A stretch of DNA of 64,000 nucleotides, taken from contig JAQYWO010000013.1 in assembly GCA_029379215.1 (NCBI GenBank), positions 1 to 64,000 of the forward strand, in the 5' to 3' direction. Below the pieces are notes generated by a model. The model was not told the DNA's origin and ran no database searches. It saw only the letters and a program-made list of their open reading frames with translations. This stretch comes from Rhizonema sp. PD37. Its GTDB lineage: Bacteria > Cyanobacteriota > Cyanobacteriia > Cyanobacteriales > Nostocaceae. Position 1 is the stretch's first letter; each line of letters begins with the position of its first letter. The position numbers and the translations under genes are program-made. This document shows, piece by piece, positions 9,140 through 17,838 of the stretch.

Positions 9140-9785
9140 TTCTTTAAGGCACTATTTTTTCCACGGTAGCTTTGTTCCCATTTCAGTCATTGCTGAAAAG
9201 ACAAGGTAGATGATAAGTATACCAGCACTGATGAGGAAAATAGGAAGGTCGTCCATATTACTTATGAGAATATAGCGGGTTTCGCGGAGTATCTAGATAA
9301 TAACAGAGGAGTAATCGCCCGCTACTATCTCATAACCACCAGCAATACAGAACTGAAGGTGATGAGTGTTGCTAAGAGCCCTCATCTATGAGAATAAGTT
9401 TATGTGATTCTAAAACTCTTGTACAGAAGAAAAACTGTGCTAACGCTGCCGCCTTGCGGCAGCGTTAGCACTATCTTTAATGATCAAAATAATTACTTTA
9501 TTACGGAGGTGGGCAAAATTTTAGGCATTCCCACAATGACTATTTTCCTCCAGAGCAGAAGTTTCAACGACTTCCTTCAAAATTAGTCTTTCTCATTTAT
9601 GCACTCTATAGTTCAGTGCTTACAGTATGCTATAACAATATTAGTCGAGAGTGGGAAATTTGAGATGGTGGACAATACCTAACAGTAATAGATGCAGATT
9701 CAGATTATGAGGCATTACCCACCTGACAAAGTCTAAGATTGTTCACCAGATATTCACTCCTTGCTATGCCTGAAGTGCTGAATGC
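9140..9785. other. Non-coding stretch with a perfect 16-bp hairpin
   Basis: No supportable gene. The main object is a perfect inverted repeat at 9437-9471: the arm GTGCTAACGCTGCCGC is followed by loop CTT and its exact complement. GC-rich TAACGC/GCGTTA palindromes of this kind recur in the window (16199-16223, 57150-57178) and look like a dispersed mini-hairpin family. A short frame at 9404-9586 runs straight through the hairpin and is not credible. Confidence 0.6.
9437..9471. repeat. Dispersed GC-rich hairpin repeat
   Basis: A perfect 16-bp stem (GTGCTAACGCTGCCGC and its complement) with a 3-nt loop. It is not followed by a T-run and lies about 300 bp from either flanking gene, so it reads better as a mobile hairpin than as a terminator. 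Confidence 0.65.
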
Positions 9786-10133
9786 TCATGATGCATTATC
9801 TTCTGAACCAGCTTCTACTACTTCTAAAGAATTATCCAATACCATTCGCTGTTCAGCATTGCGGAGAAAGTAACCGTTCATAGTCGCAGCAGCAAGAAGC
9901 TTTCCAAGGTTTTCACGGTTGGTTGTAATCATGACATTGAATTGCTCAGAAGGTAAAGCACCCAACATTGAGACAATGGTGCGTTCCATTGCTTGAAAGA
10001 CTTCAGGAGACGAAGGTTGGGATAATTGAGCAACTGTATCGGGAGTCATGGATTGGACATACTGCCATAACATATTGCTATTTGATGCTTCGCTGCCAAA
10101 AAATTCTGGGTTGCGGTTTGATAGATCTTTCAT
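9786..10133 (-). CDS. DUF760 family protein
   Basis: A 115-residue protein matching the DUF760 pattern found in cyanobacteria and plastids: LWQYVQSMTPDTVAQLSQP near the N-terminus, then EVFQAMERTIVSMLGALPSE, then FNVMITTNRENLGKLLAAAT and MNGYFLRNAEQRM. It is soluble and mostly helical. The function is unknown; plant relatives are plastid-targeted, which hints at a role related to photosynthetic cells. The gene is a single transcript, divergent from the peptidase gene at 10485. Confidence in the family is high, in function none. Confidence 0.85.
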   Translation of the reverse strand: MKDLSNRNPEFFGSEASNSNMLWQYVQSMTPDTVAQLSQPSSPEVFQAMERTIVSMLGALPSEQFNVMITTNRENLGKLLAAATMNGYFLRNAEQRMVLDNSLEVVEAGSEDNAS

Positions 10134-10484
10134 TTTAGTAAGAGTGCTAATTGCGTTTTCTATACTTCTATAAACTAATGTAGCAGGCTCCTTCTTATAA
10201 CAAGAGTGAGTGTAACCGAACTCACTATAGGCGGTTTATCCACCTTATATTTTGCACTTAGCCCGAGCAACTACCGTCAAAAGTGTTAATAGGATTGGAT
10301 TCTTCTACCACTTATAGATTCATAGTAGTTTTGCAGTAAATAAACAGCACTCTCAGGAGGATCTCAATCCTTAATGAAATTCAAGCGTCGGGTGGGTAAT
10401 GCTCATGTTGAGGCGTAAGAATAGCAAAAGCATTCCGGGGTTGTCATAATACAAAGGGAGAATAGAGATCGCCATCACTTCAGA
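10134..10484. other. Intergenic region, no gene seen
   Basis: 350 bp between divergent genes (DUF760 and the S9D peptidase), presumably holding both promoters. I found no strong palindrome or additional reading frame with coding character. Confidence 0.5.
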
Positions 10485-12851
10485 ATGAATAATACAGCTA
10501 ATTTTGACCAACTCTGGCAAATTCCACCGGAACCGATTCAGCAAATTCTCGATGCTCCACCGCCTCCACAGGTTCTGCTTTCTCCCAATCGGGAATGGTT
10601 GGTAGAGTTGGAGCATCCTTCGTTAGTTCCCATTGCCTTGTTGGCAGAGCCGGAGGTTACTTTAGCCGGGCTGATCTTGAATCCTAAAACGAATGCTTCA
10701 GCTCGCCGTCAGCCTTTTCACAGTATCAAAGTTAGGGCGGTAGCGAGCGAGGCGAACAAAATGATCGCGCTGGACAAACTGGAAAATGCCCTCATTGATT
10801 TTCTAAAATGGTCACCAGACAGTCAAAAACTTGCTTTTACCGTCACCCAACCAACGGGATTGGAACTGTGGGTTTTAGATCTGGGGGAGGGAATTCCGCG
10901 ACGCTTAACAGAGCCAATTCTCAACGCAGCTTATGGAAATCCATATCATTGGCTGTCAAATGAAGTCCTGATTTGTAAGTTTATCAAGAGCGATCGCGGT
11001 GAACCTCCGATGGAACCCACTGTTCCCCCAGGACCGATTATTCAAGAAAACTTGGGACAGAAAAGCCCTGCTCGGACTTACACAAATTTACTAAAAAATC
11101 AATATGATGAGGTATTATTTGAATACTATTTAACCTCAGTATTGGAAATAGTCTCTTTAGATGGTCACCGCACTCCCTTAAAATCTCCAAGTCTGATTTA
11201 TGAAGCCATACCCTCTAGTGATGGCACGTTTATTTTACTGAATACGGTACACCGACCGTTCTCTTACAAAGTTCCAGTTAGCTATTTTCCTAAAAGTATT
11301 GAAATCATAGACAACCTAGGTAATTTAATTTACAAGGTTATTGATGTCCCTCTTTACAACCCTCGGACTACCAAATTTGACGAAGTGCGGACAGGACGGA
11401 GAGACATATCTTGGCGCAGTGATGCAAAAGCGACGTTGTGTTGGTTAGAAGCTTTAGATGACGGCGATCCCACTCTTGAAGTCCCGTACCGAGATGCGTT
11501 GTTTATACTTGATGCTCCCTTTACTAATACGCCAAAGCAACTGTGGAAATCTCAGTATCGCTGTCAAGGCGTTGCTTGGGGTAGAGAGGATGTTGCTCTT
11601 GTGAATGAAAGGTGGCATGATACACGCAGTGAGAGGATTTGGCGTATTTATCCTCATCAACCCGAAACACCGCCACAATTATTATTTGACCGCAGTTATG
11701 AAGATAAGTATAGTAGCCCAGGCTCACCAATGATGAAGCCGGGACCATACAGATATCAGGTTTTACGGTTTGAACCCGATAGTCAGGCTATTTACCTCAA
11801 CGGCAGAGGTGCATCTCCCAACGGCGTGTATCCGTTTTTAGATCGCCTGGATTTGGCAACAGGAAAGTCCCAACGCTTATGGCAGTGCCAAGATCCCTAT
11901 TTTGAAGATATTTACTACGTACTAGATGACGAAGCACAAACTCTGATTACTCGCCGCCAGTCTCAAACTGAACCACCTAACTATTTTTTGTTTTCAAGGA
12001 GCAATCGCCACTCTTCTCTCGCCCTAACTGATTACCAAGATCCGGCACCGCAACTTGCGGGTATTCACAAGGAGTTGGTGCAGTATCAAAGAGCAGACGG
12101 AGTCCAGCTATCAGCTACTCTGTATCTTCCTCAAGGCTATGATGCTAATCGCGATGGTCCTCTACCGATGATATTTTGGGTTTATCCAGAGGAATTTAAA
12201 GACCGAGAATTTGCTGGACAATTGACTACGGCTGAAAATACTTTTAGTCGTCCCAGTCGCGCATCTGTATTATTTCTACTGACTCAAGGTTATGCAGTTC
12301 TATCAGGTCCCACTTTACCAATTATTGGTGAAGGTGATGCAGAACCAAATGATACTTACGTAGAGCAATTGATTGCCGGGGCTTCTGCCGCAGTGGATTA
12401 TGTCGTCAAGCGCGGTGTTGCTGACCCTCAACGTCTTTGTATTAGTGGACACTCTTATGGTGCCTTTACAACAGTAAATTTACTAATACACAGCAATTTG
12501 TTCCGCATTGGCATTGCTAGGAGTGGAGCCTATAACCGCACTCTGACTCCATTCGGCTTTCAAGGAGAGCAGCGGAATTTTTGGGAAGCCGCAGACACTT
12601 ATATTCACATGTCTCCCTTTACTCACGCGAGTAAAGTAAAAGCACCACTGCTCTTGATTCACGGGGAAGATGATAGCAATCCAGGCACATATCCACTCCA
12701 AACGGAACGACTGTATGAAGCCTTGAAAGGACTGGGGGCAACTGTACGTTGGGTGGTATTACCTTTAGAGGATCACGGTTATCAATCTCGTGAAGCTGTA
12801 GGTCATGTCCTTTGGGAAATGGTGAATTGGTGTGATAAATATCTCAAATAG
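10485..12851 (+). CDS. S9D glutamyl endopeptidase (prolyl oligopeptidase family)
   Basis: A 788-residue serine peptidase related to the chloroplast glutamyl endopeptidase. Residues 1 to about 520 form the beta-propeller; 540-788 form the alpha/beta-hydrolase domain. The nucleophile elbow GHSYGAF places Ser at residue 657, IHGEDDSNPGT gives Asp730, and LEDHGYQSRE gives His764. The stretch IARSGAYNRTLTPFGFQ after the Ser is diagnostic for subfamily S9D. There is no signal peptide, so the enzyme should degrade peptides in the cytoplasm, as the plant enzyme does in the stroma. ATG 10485 follows CTTCAGA only, so the ribosome-binding site is weak. A hairpin follows the gene at 12934-12970. Confidence 0.93.
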   Translation: MNNTANFDQLWQIPPEPIQQILDAPPPPQVLLSPNREWLVELEHPSLVPIALLAEPEVTLAGLILNPKTNASARRQPFHSIKVRAVASEANKMIALDKLENALIDFLKWSPDSQKLAFTVTQPTGLELWVLDLGEGIPRRLTEPILNAAYGNPYHWLSNEVLICKFIKSDRGEPPMEPTVPPGPIIQENLGQKSPARTYTNLLKNQYDEVLFEYYLTSVLEIVSLDGHRTPLKSPSLIYEAIPSSDGTFILLNTVHRPFSYKVPVSYFPKSIEIIDNLGNLIYKVIDVPLYNPRTTKFDEVRTGRRDISWRSDAKATLCWLEALDDGDPTLEVPYRDALFILDAPFTNTPKQLWKSQYRCQGVAWGREDVALVNERWHDTRSERIWRIYPHQPETPPQLLFDRSYEDKYSSPGSPMMKPGPYRYQVLRFEPDSQAIYLNGRGASPNGVYPFLDRLDLATGKSQRLWQCQDPYFEDIYYVLDDEAQTLITRRQSQTEPPNYFLFSRSNRHSSLALTDYQDPAPQLAGIHKELVQYQRADGVQLSATLYLPQGYDANRDGPLPMIFWVYPEEFKDREFAGQLTTAENTFSRPSRASVLFLLTQGYAVLSGPTLPIIGEGDAEPNDTYVEQLIAGASAAVDYVVKRGVADPQRLCISGHSYGAFTTVNLLIHSNLFRIGIARSGAYNRTLTPFGFQGEQRNFWEAADTYIHMSPFTHASKVKAPLLLIHGEDDSNPGTYPLQTERLYEALKGLGATVRWVVLPLEDHGYQSREAVGHVLWEMVNWCDKYLK

Positions 12852-12933
12852 ACATCAGCTAAGAAGATTATGAAAATTATGCCAAAAATAGTAACAGAAA
12901 ACTTTGGAAAAATAATGTAATACATGAATAAGA

Positions 12934-12970
12934 AGCCTCCCCAACCCTCCACGAGCGGTTTGGGGAGGCT
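12934..12970. terminator. Hairpin downstream of the S9D peptidase
   Basis: AGCCTCCCCAA at 12934-12944 pairs perfectly with TTGGGGAGGCT at 12960-12970. It lies about 80 bp past the peptidase stop, at the right place for a terminator, but lacks a T-run. It could also be one more dispersed palindrome. Confidence 0.5.
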
Positions 12971-13055
12971 ATGCGTTGGAACGTCTTTTCAGCCAGCGCA
13001 GTCAACCTCTGCCGTACTCTTGCACAACCAAACTAGGTCCCACTCCCTTCGTATT

Positions 13056-13398
13056 TTACTTCATGACCCGCAACAGACGATTCTCCACAGATTGACCGTC
13101 TTCATTCAAAAAATCAGTCATTGCCTTGATTTTCCCAGCATAATCGCGATCATGTTTAAAAATGATAATGCCAGCATGATGGAATATGGTGCAATGTAAA
13201 TCAATAAAGTCCTGGCGATTTTCCGTAATCAAGATGCAATCCGAAACTGTAGCGTACTGCAAAACTTGAGCGTCAGGAATTCCTTGATTCGCCTGACCTG
13301 CCTCATAGGAAGTCAACACATCATGTCCATCTGCTCTAAGCAAGTTGACCATTACTGTAGGGAAATTTTCGCTCTTAATAAAACTTTAGTGCGATCAA
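13056..13398 (-). pseudogene. DUF5615 (PIN-like) toxin gene, N-terminal frameshift
   Basis: The intact part (from ATG 13352) encodes RADGHDVLTSYEAGQANQGI followed by PDAQVL and ITENRQDFIDLH, hallmarks of DUF5615 PIN-like proteins, the toxin-type partner of DUF433. The family normally starts about 20 residues earlier with an ADENFP-like motif. Here the missing start can be read as TTG 13398 - I A L K F Y - then, one base out of frame, K S E N F P T V M V N L L. One extra T in TTTTATTAAG (around 13374-13384) breaks the frame. The TTG start overlaps the DUF433 stop, as expected for a coupled pair. The usual Asp of the ADENFP motif is Ser here. Internal initiation at 13352 would give a truncated 98-residue product. 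Confidence 0.75.
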
Positions 13399-13712
13399 AT
13401 CGACTCATATTGAGCGATCTCTCGATCAACCTCCTCGCAATTTTGCTCATAATAATCCCAAGCAGCACCCAGATCAGCCGCAGTCAAGCCAGGATAGTTT
13501 GCCAATAATTCCTCATCCGGCGCACCCTGTTGACGGTATGCCACCAAAGTCGATACCGGAATTCGCGTATTCCGAATCCGCGCCTGCCCTCCGCAAACTC
13601 CCGGTGTAACCTGAATCGGATTTTGCAACATCTGCACATAGGTCAAAGCTTGGTCAACTAGCTCCTCCGGCAGGGCTACAATTGCTTCGAGCAGTTGAGT
13701 CCTCTTACTCAT
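13395..13712 (-). CDS. DUF433 antitoxin-like protein
   Basis: A 105-residue protein with the DUF433 core TPGVCGGQARIRNTRIPVST, then LVAYRQQGAPDEELLANYPG and LTAADLGAAWDYYEQN. These are the DNA-binding-like (winged/UPF0150-related) antitoxins paired with DUF5615 PIN-like toxins. The N-terminal helix region (residues 1-35) is an added extension found in cyanobacterial members. Its stop overlaps the ancestral start of the toxin gene downstream, showing an operon. The gene itself is intact, unlike the toxin. Confidence 0.85.
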   Translation of the reverse strand: MSKRTQLLEAIVALPEELVDQALTYVQMLQNPIQVTPGVCGGQARIRNTRIPVSTLVAYRQQGAPDEELLANYPGLTAADLGAAWDYYEQNCEEVDREIAQYESI

Positions 13713-13880
13713 GACAACAACAAAATTTTTCTACCTTATCTTATCCTAGCAAAAAATTCCCAACGGATGCACAACTTCACCCCATCGGCGATAATTGTTG
13801 CTGCTTATTATTTCTTCGGGTGGGCAGTACCCACCTTACCCTGATTACTTTTTGCTCCTCAACTTTAACGAAGTAATCTG

Positions 13881-14320
13881 TCATTGATTCTCGTCGTGCT
13901 GTTCTACCAATTCTTTAGTTTGTAGCAAAGCTTGCTGCACACATGCAGCAAGTTTTGCTTCATTAACCTTTTGTGCTTCCTCATTCAAGGGATGCCAGTT
14001 TCGGATAAAAGTAAGAATCAAGGGTTCGCTGGAGTTTTCAGTAGGTAGATCTATTTTGTTAACAATATATCCTGAAAAAGAGGATGATCCACCAAAGTAG
14101 ATTTTATTTCTCTGACTTGCTCGTTGATAGTGATTCTTTCTTTCATGAGCAGGCCTCGAACTTTTATTTCCCGCAGCATACCATTCTCATGCTTTTCCAA
14201 AAAATCAACCTCTTCAACATCCGCAATATAACTTCGAGGATTGTCTAATTTCTCCAGCAAAATTTTCCAAAAAGTTGTTACTGAAGCATTCACAGGACTG
14301 CTAAATGTGCTTTGTGGCAT
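13881..14320 (-). pseudogene. DUF1857 (SRPBCC-like) gene with single-base frameshift
   Basis: The first part (14320 to about 14080) encodes VTTFWKILLEKLDNPRSYI, VEEVDFLEKHENGMLREIKV and KERITINEQVREIKSTLVDH, a DUF1857/SRPBCC N-terminal half that stops early after DILLTK. Reading one base off, the same strand continues as GYIVNKIDLPTENSSEPLIL, then TFIRNWHPLNEEAQ and a C-terminal helix to a stop at 13881. Together they give about 146 residues, the usual family length. The break lies in the short A-run (T-run on the coding strand) at about 14074-14079. It could be a true mutation or a sequencing error in the homopolymer. Confidence 0.75.
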
Positions 14321-14374
14321 AAGTTACGTAATGATTATCTTACGATAAGTCCTATTGCTAGGTATATATTTCCC

Positions 14375-14600
14375 TTCGAGGCTGATGTAAAGCTCGCTGG
14401 GGGAAGCTTCCCCCGGCAGACTTTACGGCTACAGAGGTTGCAGACTAGGGAGGCATCCGACAACGTGTTTTGAACTACCACGTTCAAGTCGTTCAGCTTG
14501 GGCTGTTAACCCATACTCTAGACACTGGTTTGACTGAATTTAGAAGTTAGTGAATCTTCCTCTTTCAAGCCCCTAGCTTATAGCTAGGGGTTGGTAACTT
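14375..14600 (+). mobile_element. Remnant 3-prime end of an IS200/IS605-type (tnpB) element
   Basis: A frame from about 14360 reads FEADVKLAGGSFPRQTLRLQ followed by RLQTREASDNVF and a stop at about 14472. It resembles the variable tail of cyanobacterial TnpB proteins after the zinc knuckle. About 100 bp further on, CCCCTAGCT (14570-14578), TAT and AGCTAGGGG (14582-14590) form the perfect hairpin expected at the right end of IS605-type elements. No body of a tnpB or tnpA gene is present. Assignment rests on remembered family appearance plus the hairpin, so it is moderate. Confidence 0.5.
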
Positions 14601-15076
14601 TAACTTAGGCATAACTTGAATAACTTGAACTAATATTAGCTTAATATCTCATGTAAAGAAACAGGTTTTGGAAAAATAGCGAATGGTTAATAAGTAGGAA
14701 AAGTAGGAAAAGTAGGATATTGTACTTTCTTTCCCAATAGAAAAATTTGAATCTACTCAAATAGACTAAATATGCGGTTTATATGATTGTTTTTAGCGCT
14801 AATTCTTGAATGGATGCAGAAGATAAATGAAGTTTTGAAGAAGATAGGTCAAGCCTAAATAAAAATACTTAGGCTTTGGTATGCTGATTTTTACACAAGG
14901 TAAGTATTACGCCTGTAAGGAGGAATAGAATAGAAAACCTTGCTTAAGCTACAACGTAAAGTTAGCTTGGCATACCCATGAGTTTTTACCGCCATCATTT
15001 CTGTACAAATGAACCGACGTTAAGTACAAAACGGTCAATAGTTAGACTTAAAAATCCAATTAGCAACATCAAAATT
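14601..15076. other. Intergenic region upstream of the PEP-CTERM gene
   Basis: AT-rich and without a convincing gene. GTAAGGAGG at 14915-14923 looks like a ribosome-binding site but has no ATG at usual distance. A short tandem AAGTAGGAA occurs at about 14694-14715. The promoter of the PEP-CTERM gene probably lies here. Confidence 0.4.
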
Positions 15077-15832
15077 ATGACGATCAAGCCAATAATTCTT
15101 ATTAGTTCATTACTTGTTAGTGCAGGTGCAAATGTAACAACTTTTACAGAGCCTGCACAAGCTTTCATTACGCAATTCACTACCAGTTTTCCTCAAGATA
15201 TTATTGGCTATACCCGGACATTTACTGATACTCAAGGGCGAGATTTAACCAGTATATCTTTGAACTCTCCCTCATTCCCGTTCACTTCATTCACTGGCAA
15301 CGGAACTAGCTCTCTAACTGCAAATTTCTTTGGTGGAGCAATTCCAGCAAATACTCCATTCACTATATTTACAAATATTGCCGACCCACCTGGTAGTTTT
15401 AGTGTAACAAACACCAACACTGCATATGTCCTGAATAAAGGAGTAATATCTCAAATTCCCACTTTTAGTGCTGGATTCATTTGCAGCACGCAAGGGGGTG
15501 GTACACCTTATCAAGCAGTACAACTGTCAGTTGGTGGAAATCCCGCTGGATTCGTCGAATGTCAAGGCAACACTGTAGGACGGATAAATCAAACTACCAC
15601 TCCTTTTACTGAATCTATTAGTGTCAAACCTATATCTGGTTATCAACCTATTAGTGATTTAGGAACTTTCCCACCTGCTATAACCGTTACTGAAAATCCT
15701 GGAGTTAATCCAAGTGTTGCGCGGACTAATGCGGCTGTTCCCGAACCCTCAGGAATACTAGGTACATTAGCCTTTGGTATAATGGTAGCTGTCTATCGAT
15801 TAAAGCGTCAATCGAAGAAAGTTACAGTTTAA
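15077..15832 (+). CDS. PEP-CTERM sorting domain protein
   Basis: An exported protein with a C-terminal PEP-CTERM signal: the VPEPSG motif, a hydrophobic helix (ILGTLAFGIMVAVY) and a basic tail (RLKRQSKK). The preferred start is ATG 15077 because it puts a signal peptide (MTIKPIILISSLLVSAGANV) at the N-terminus. An upstream in-frame ATG at 14978 would add 33 residues that are not signal-like. The body (about 180 residues) is Thr/Ser/Gly-rich beta sheet with two or more cysteines and no known catalytic motif. Family knowledge: such proteins are processed by exosortase and often belong to the cell surface or extracellular matrix. No exosortase gene is in the window. Confidence 0.8.
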   Translation: MTIKPIILISSLLVSAGANVTTFTEPAQAFITQFTTSFPQDIIGYTRTFTDTQGRDLTSISLNSPSFPFTSFTGNGTSSLTANFFGGAIPANTPFTIFTNIADPPGSFSVTNTNTAYVLNKGVISQIPTFSAGFICSTQGGGTPYQAVQLSVGGNPAGFVECQGNTVGRINQTTTPFTESISVKPISGYQPISDLGTFPPAITVTENPGVNPSVARTNAAVPEPSGILGTLAFGIMVAVYRLKRQSKKVTV

Positions 15833-15874
15833 AAATTACCTAACTGCGGAAACTAAAGCTGGGTCATCTACTTC

Positions 15875-16060
15875 TTATTCAGAAACCAGTTCTCTATATT
15901 TTCCTACCATCTCCTCAACTATTGGCTTGATTGCTATTGGGATTCTATAATGTAAATATATGTCAGTGAAAGGCTCATGTTTGTCTGAACCAAACCTATC
16001 AGTGTATAATAGAGATCGCTGACTGGATGGGGTCGTGGCTTGCCCCTGATACCGTTTCAC
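15875..16060 (-). CDS. Possible small protein or gene fragment
   Basis: A 61-residue frame from a GTG. Its C-terminal half (YRIPIAIKPIVEEMVGKYRE) looks like short cyanobacterial proteins with a resolvase/ParB-like conserved helix, whereas its first 25 residues look random. There is no clear ribosome-binding site. It may be a relic whose N-terminus has been lost. I do not assign a function. Confidence 0.3.
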   Translation of the reverse strand: MKRYQGQATTPSSQRSLLYTDRFGSDKHEPFTDIYLHYRIPIAIKPIVEEMVGKYRELVSE

Positions 16061-16198
16061 TTTAAAGTTGATACATTTAGGCTTGCAGTTCTTGAGTAGG
16101 GATAACGAATAGTATCAAGATTTTCGGGAAATTGTATGACAGATCAGTTCAAGTAGTGAAGCCCTTGTTTCCATCATTCGGCCCTCTCAACTAACGTA

Positions 16199-16223
16199 GG
16201 CGTAGCCCACCGCAGGCATCGCC
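16199..16223. repeat. Dispersed GC-rich palindrome
   Basis: GGCGTAGCC-CACCGCA-GGCATCGCC is a compact imperfect palindrome. Its reverse complement closely matches 57150-57178 (GCGATGCCTGCGG-GAGCTACGC), so the two are copies of one small repeat family. Confidence 0.6.
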
Positions 16224-16255
16224 TGTTCGATTCATCAGAAAAGAAACTATAAAAC

Positions 16256-17287
16256 TCAATCAGGTTCCTCAGAGACTTTCACAACCAATTTTCCCTTCTT
16301 GTTACCGTCGAAAAGTTTGAGAACTGCTGATGGTGCATTTTCCAATCCCTCCACAATCTCCAAAGCGTATTTTATTCTTCCTTGATTGATCCACTCTGCC
16401 ATTTCTGCGATCGCAACAGACCATTGGGACGCATAATCTAGCACAATAAAACCCTGCACGCAAGCACGCTGCATGAGAATTTGGCTGTAATTGAATGGAC
16501 CTGGAACAGGCTCTTCGGCATTATAAGTTGAGATTAAACCGCAAAGAGGAATCCTGGCATATAAATTGATTTTTGTCAACACTGTATCCAGGATAGAACC
16601 ACCAACGTTATCGAAATATATATCAATGCCATTAGGACATGCTACCGCGATCGCTTTTTCTAAATCGGCAGTTTTATAGTTAATCGCTGCATCAAAACCA
16701 AGTTCTTCTAAAAGCCATTGGCATTTCTCGTCAGAACCAGTTATCCCGACGACACGACAACCTTTAATTTTGGCGATTTGTCCGGTAATAGAACCAACTG
16801 CCCCAGATGCGGCGGAGACAACCACTGTTTCTCCTTCTTTTGGCTTTCCTATATCCAATAGCCCAAAATAAGCCGTACAACCAGTTAATCCCAACGGTCC
16901 GGTAAAGGCAGTCAGCGAAGTTGGTAGAGGGTCAGGTAGTCGCGTCACAGAATTGCCACTTTTACCTTCAGCGAGAGAATAATCTTGCCAACCAAGCAGC
17001 CCCGAAACTAAATCTCCCTGTTTAAAGTTTTGATTTTGAGATTCTTCCACAACACCAAGAACACCGCCGCGCATGACTTCCCCAATTTCAACAGCAGGCA
17101 TGTACTGTGGGCGATCGCTCATCCAAATGCGATTGGTAGGATCTAGGGAAAGATAGATTGTGCGGACTAGTATCTCGCCGGATTGTGGGCGAGGAATTGG
17201 TTCTTCACGGTACTCAAAATCACTTTCCTTAATGTCGCCTACAGGACGAGTAGCCAAGCGAAACTGTCGATTAATATCTCTTTTCAT
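16256..17287 (-). CDS. NADP-dependent MDR-family oxidoreductase (leukotriene B4 dehydrogenase type)
   Basis: A 343-residue medium-chain reductase of the zinc-free CurA/leukotriene B4 12-hydroxydehydrogenase group. Features are YLSLDPTNRIWMSD in the catalytic domain, GLTGCTAYFGLLDIG before the cofactor domain, the nucleotide-binding loop SAASGAVGS, and DIYFDNVGGSILD. No zinc-ligand cysteines are seen. These enzymes reduce alpha,beta-unsaturated ketones and aldehydes with NADPH. The start is set at ATG 17287 (MKRDINRQFRLA), since the upstream 29 residues are unlike the family and run into a repeat-rich region. It is a single-gene unit. Confidence 0.9.
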   Translation of the reverse strand: MKRDINRQFRLATRPVGDIKESDFEYREEPIPRPQSGEILVRTIYLSLDPTNRIWMSDRPQYMPAVEIGEVMRGGVLGVVEESQNQNFKQGDLVSGLLGWQDYSLAEGKSGNSVTRLPDPLPTSLTAFTGPLGLTGCTAYFGLLDIGKPKEGETVVVSAASGAVGSITGQIAKIKGCRVVGITGSDEKCQWLLEELGFDAAINYKTADLEKAIAVACPNGIDIYFDNVGGSILDTVLTKINLYARIPLCGLISTYNAEEPVPGPFNYSQILMQRACVQGFIVLDYASQWSVAIAEMAEWINQGRIKYALEIVEGLENAPSAVLKLFDGNKKGKLVVKVSEEPD

Positions 17288-17710
17288 AAGATTTGGCGAG
17301 AAAACACATTTGTCTAGTTGATATCTGGCTACGCGCAGCGTCTCCAAAGATTGAGTTGTGGCTAGACAGAGCAATGACGAACCTTTAGAACCACTTTACA
17401 AGTATTTACACAGTTGTGCTGAATACGAACACATTAAATATCTCCGGTCAGGAATCATGTGTCAACCCAAATACGAGTGTACAGAAGCGCCATAGCTGGA
17501 GATCTTTCTTATTAAAGTTTTATTAAGTTTATGTTAATTGTTGTCAATAAAAAAATCAAAAATCATAAAAATAATCTTAATCTACAAGAAATTGGGGTAA
17601 GAAGTAGAGCAACCGAACTAAATACGAAATGCTCAAAACTAATAAAACCCTTCTGCCATCGGCATAGCTGCTTTCTGGCTCTTTAATTTTATCTGAGATT
17701 TTTTAATGTT

Positions 17711-17805
17711 ACAGCAATTTTCACTCTCTATGAACCACACGTCTTGTAAGGGCGAACGGCCGTTCGCCCCTACTAATCTTATTGTTCGATTGGTGGTTGA
17801 GGCTT
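17711..17805. repeat. MITE copy with ACAGCAATTTTCAC end and a perfect 20-bp palindrome
   Basis: Starts ACAGCAATTTTCAC at 17711 and contains the perfect palindrome GGGCGAACGGCCGTTCGCCC at 17750-17769. The same order of motifs (ACAGCAATTTTCAC, TGAAC-ACACG, GTAAGGGCGAACGGCC) occurs on the other strand in the element that interrupts the AraC gene at 25728-25891, so they are one family. The right end is degenerate here. The repeat overlaps the upstream part of the open frame leading into the sugar-binding protein, which argues for the later start of that gene. Confidence 0.7.
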
Positions 17806-17838
17806 AAGTCCCCTCTAATTTGTTTAAATTCACTAAAA

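Noticed and set aside
9404..9586. 60-codon frame
   Set aside because: It runs through a perfect hairpin repeat and has no ribosome-binding site or recognisable sequence.
12924..13199. 91-codon rightward frame after the peptidase
   Set aside because: It overlaps the antisense of the DUF5615 gene and a terminator-like hairpin; no coding character.
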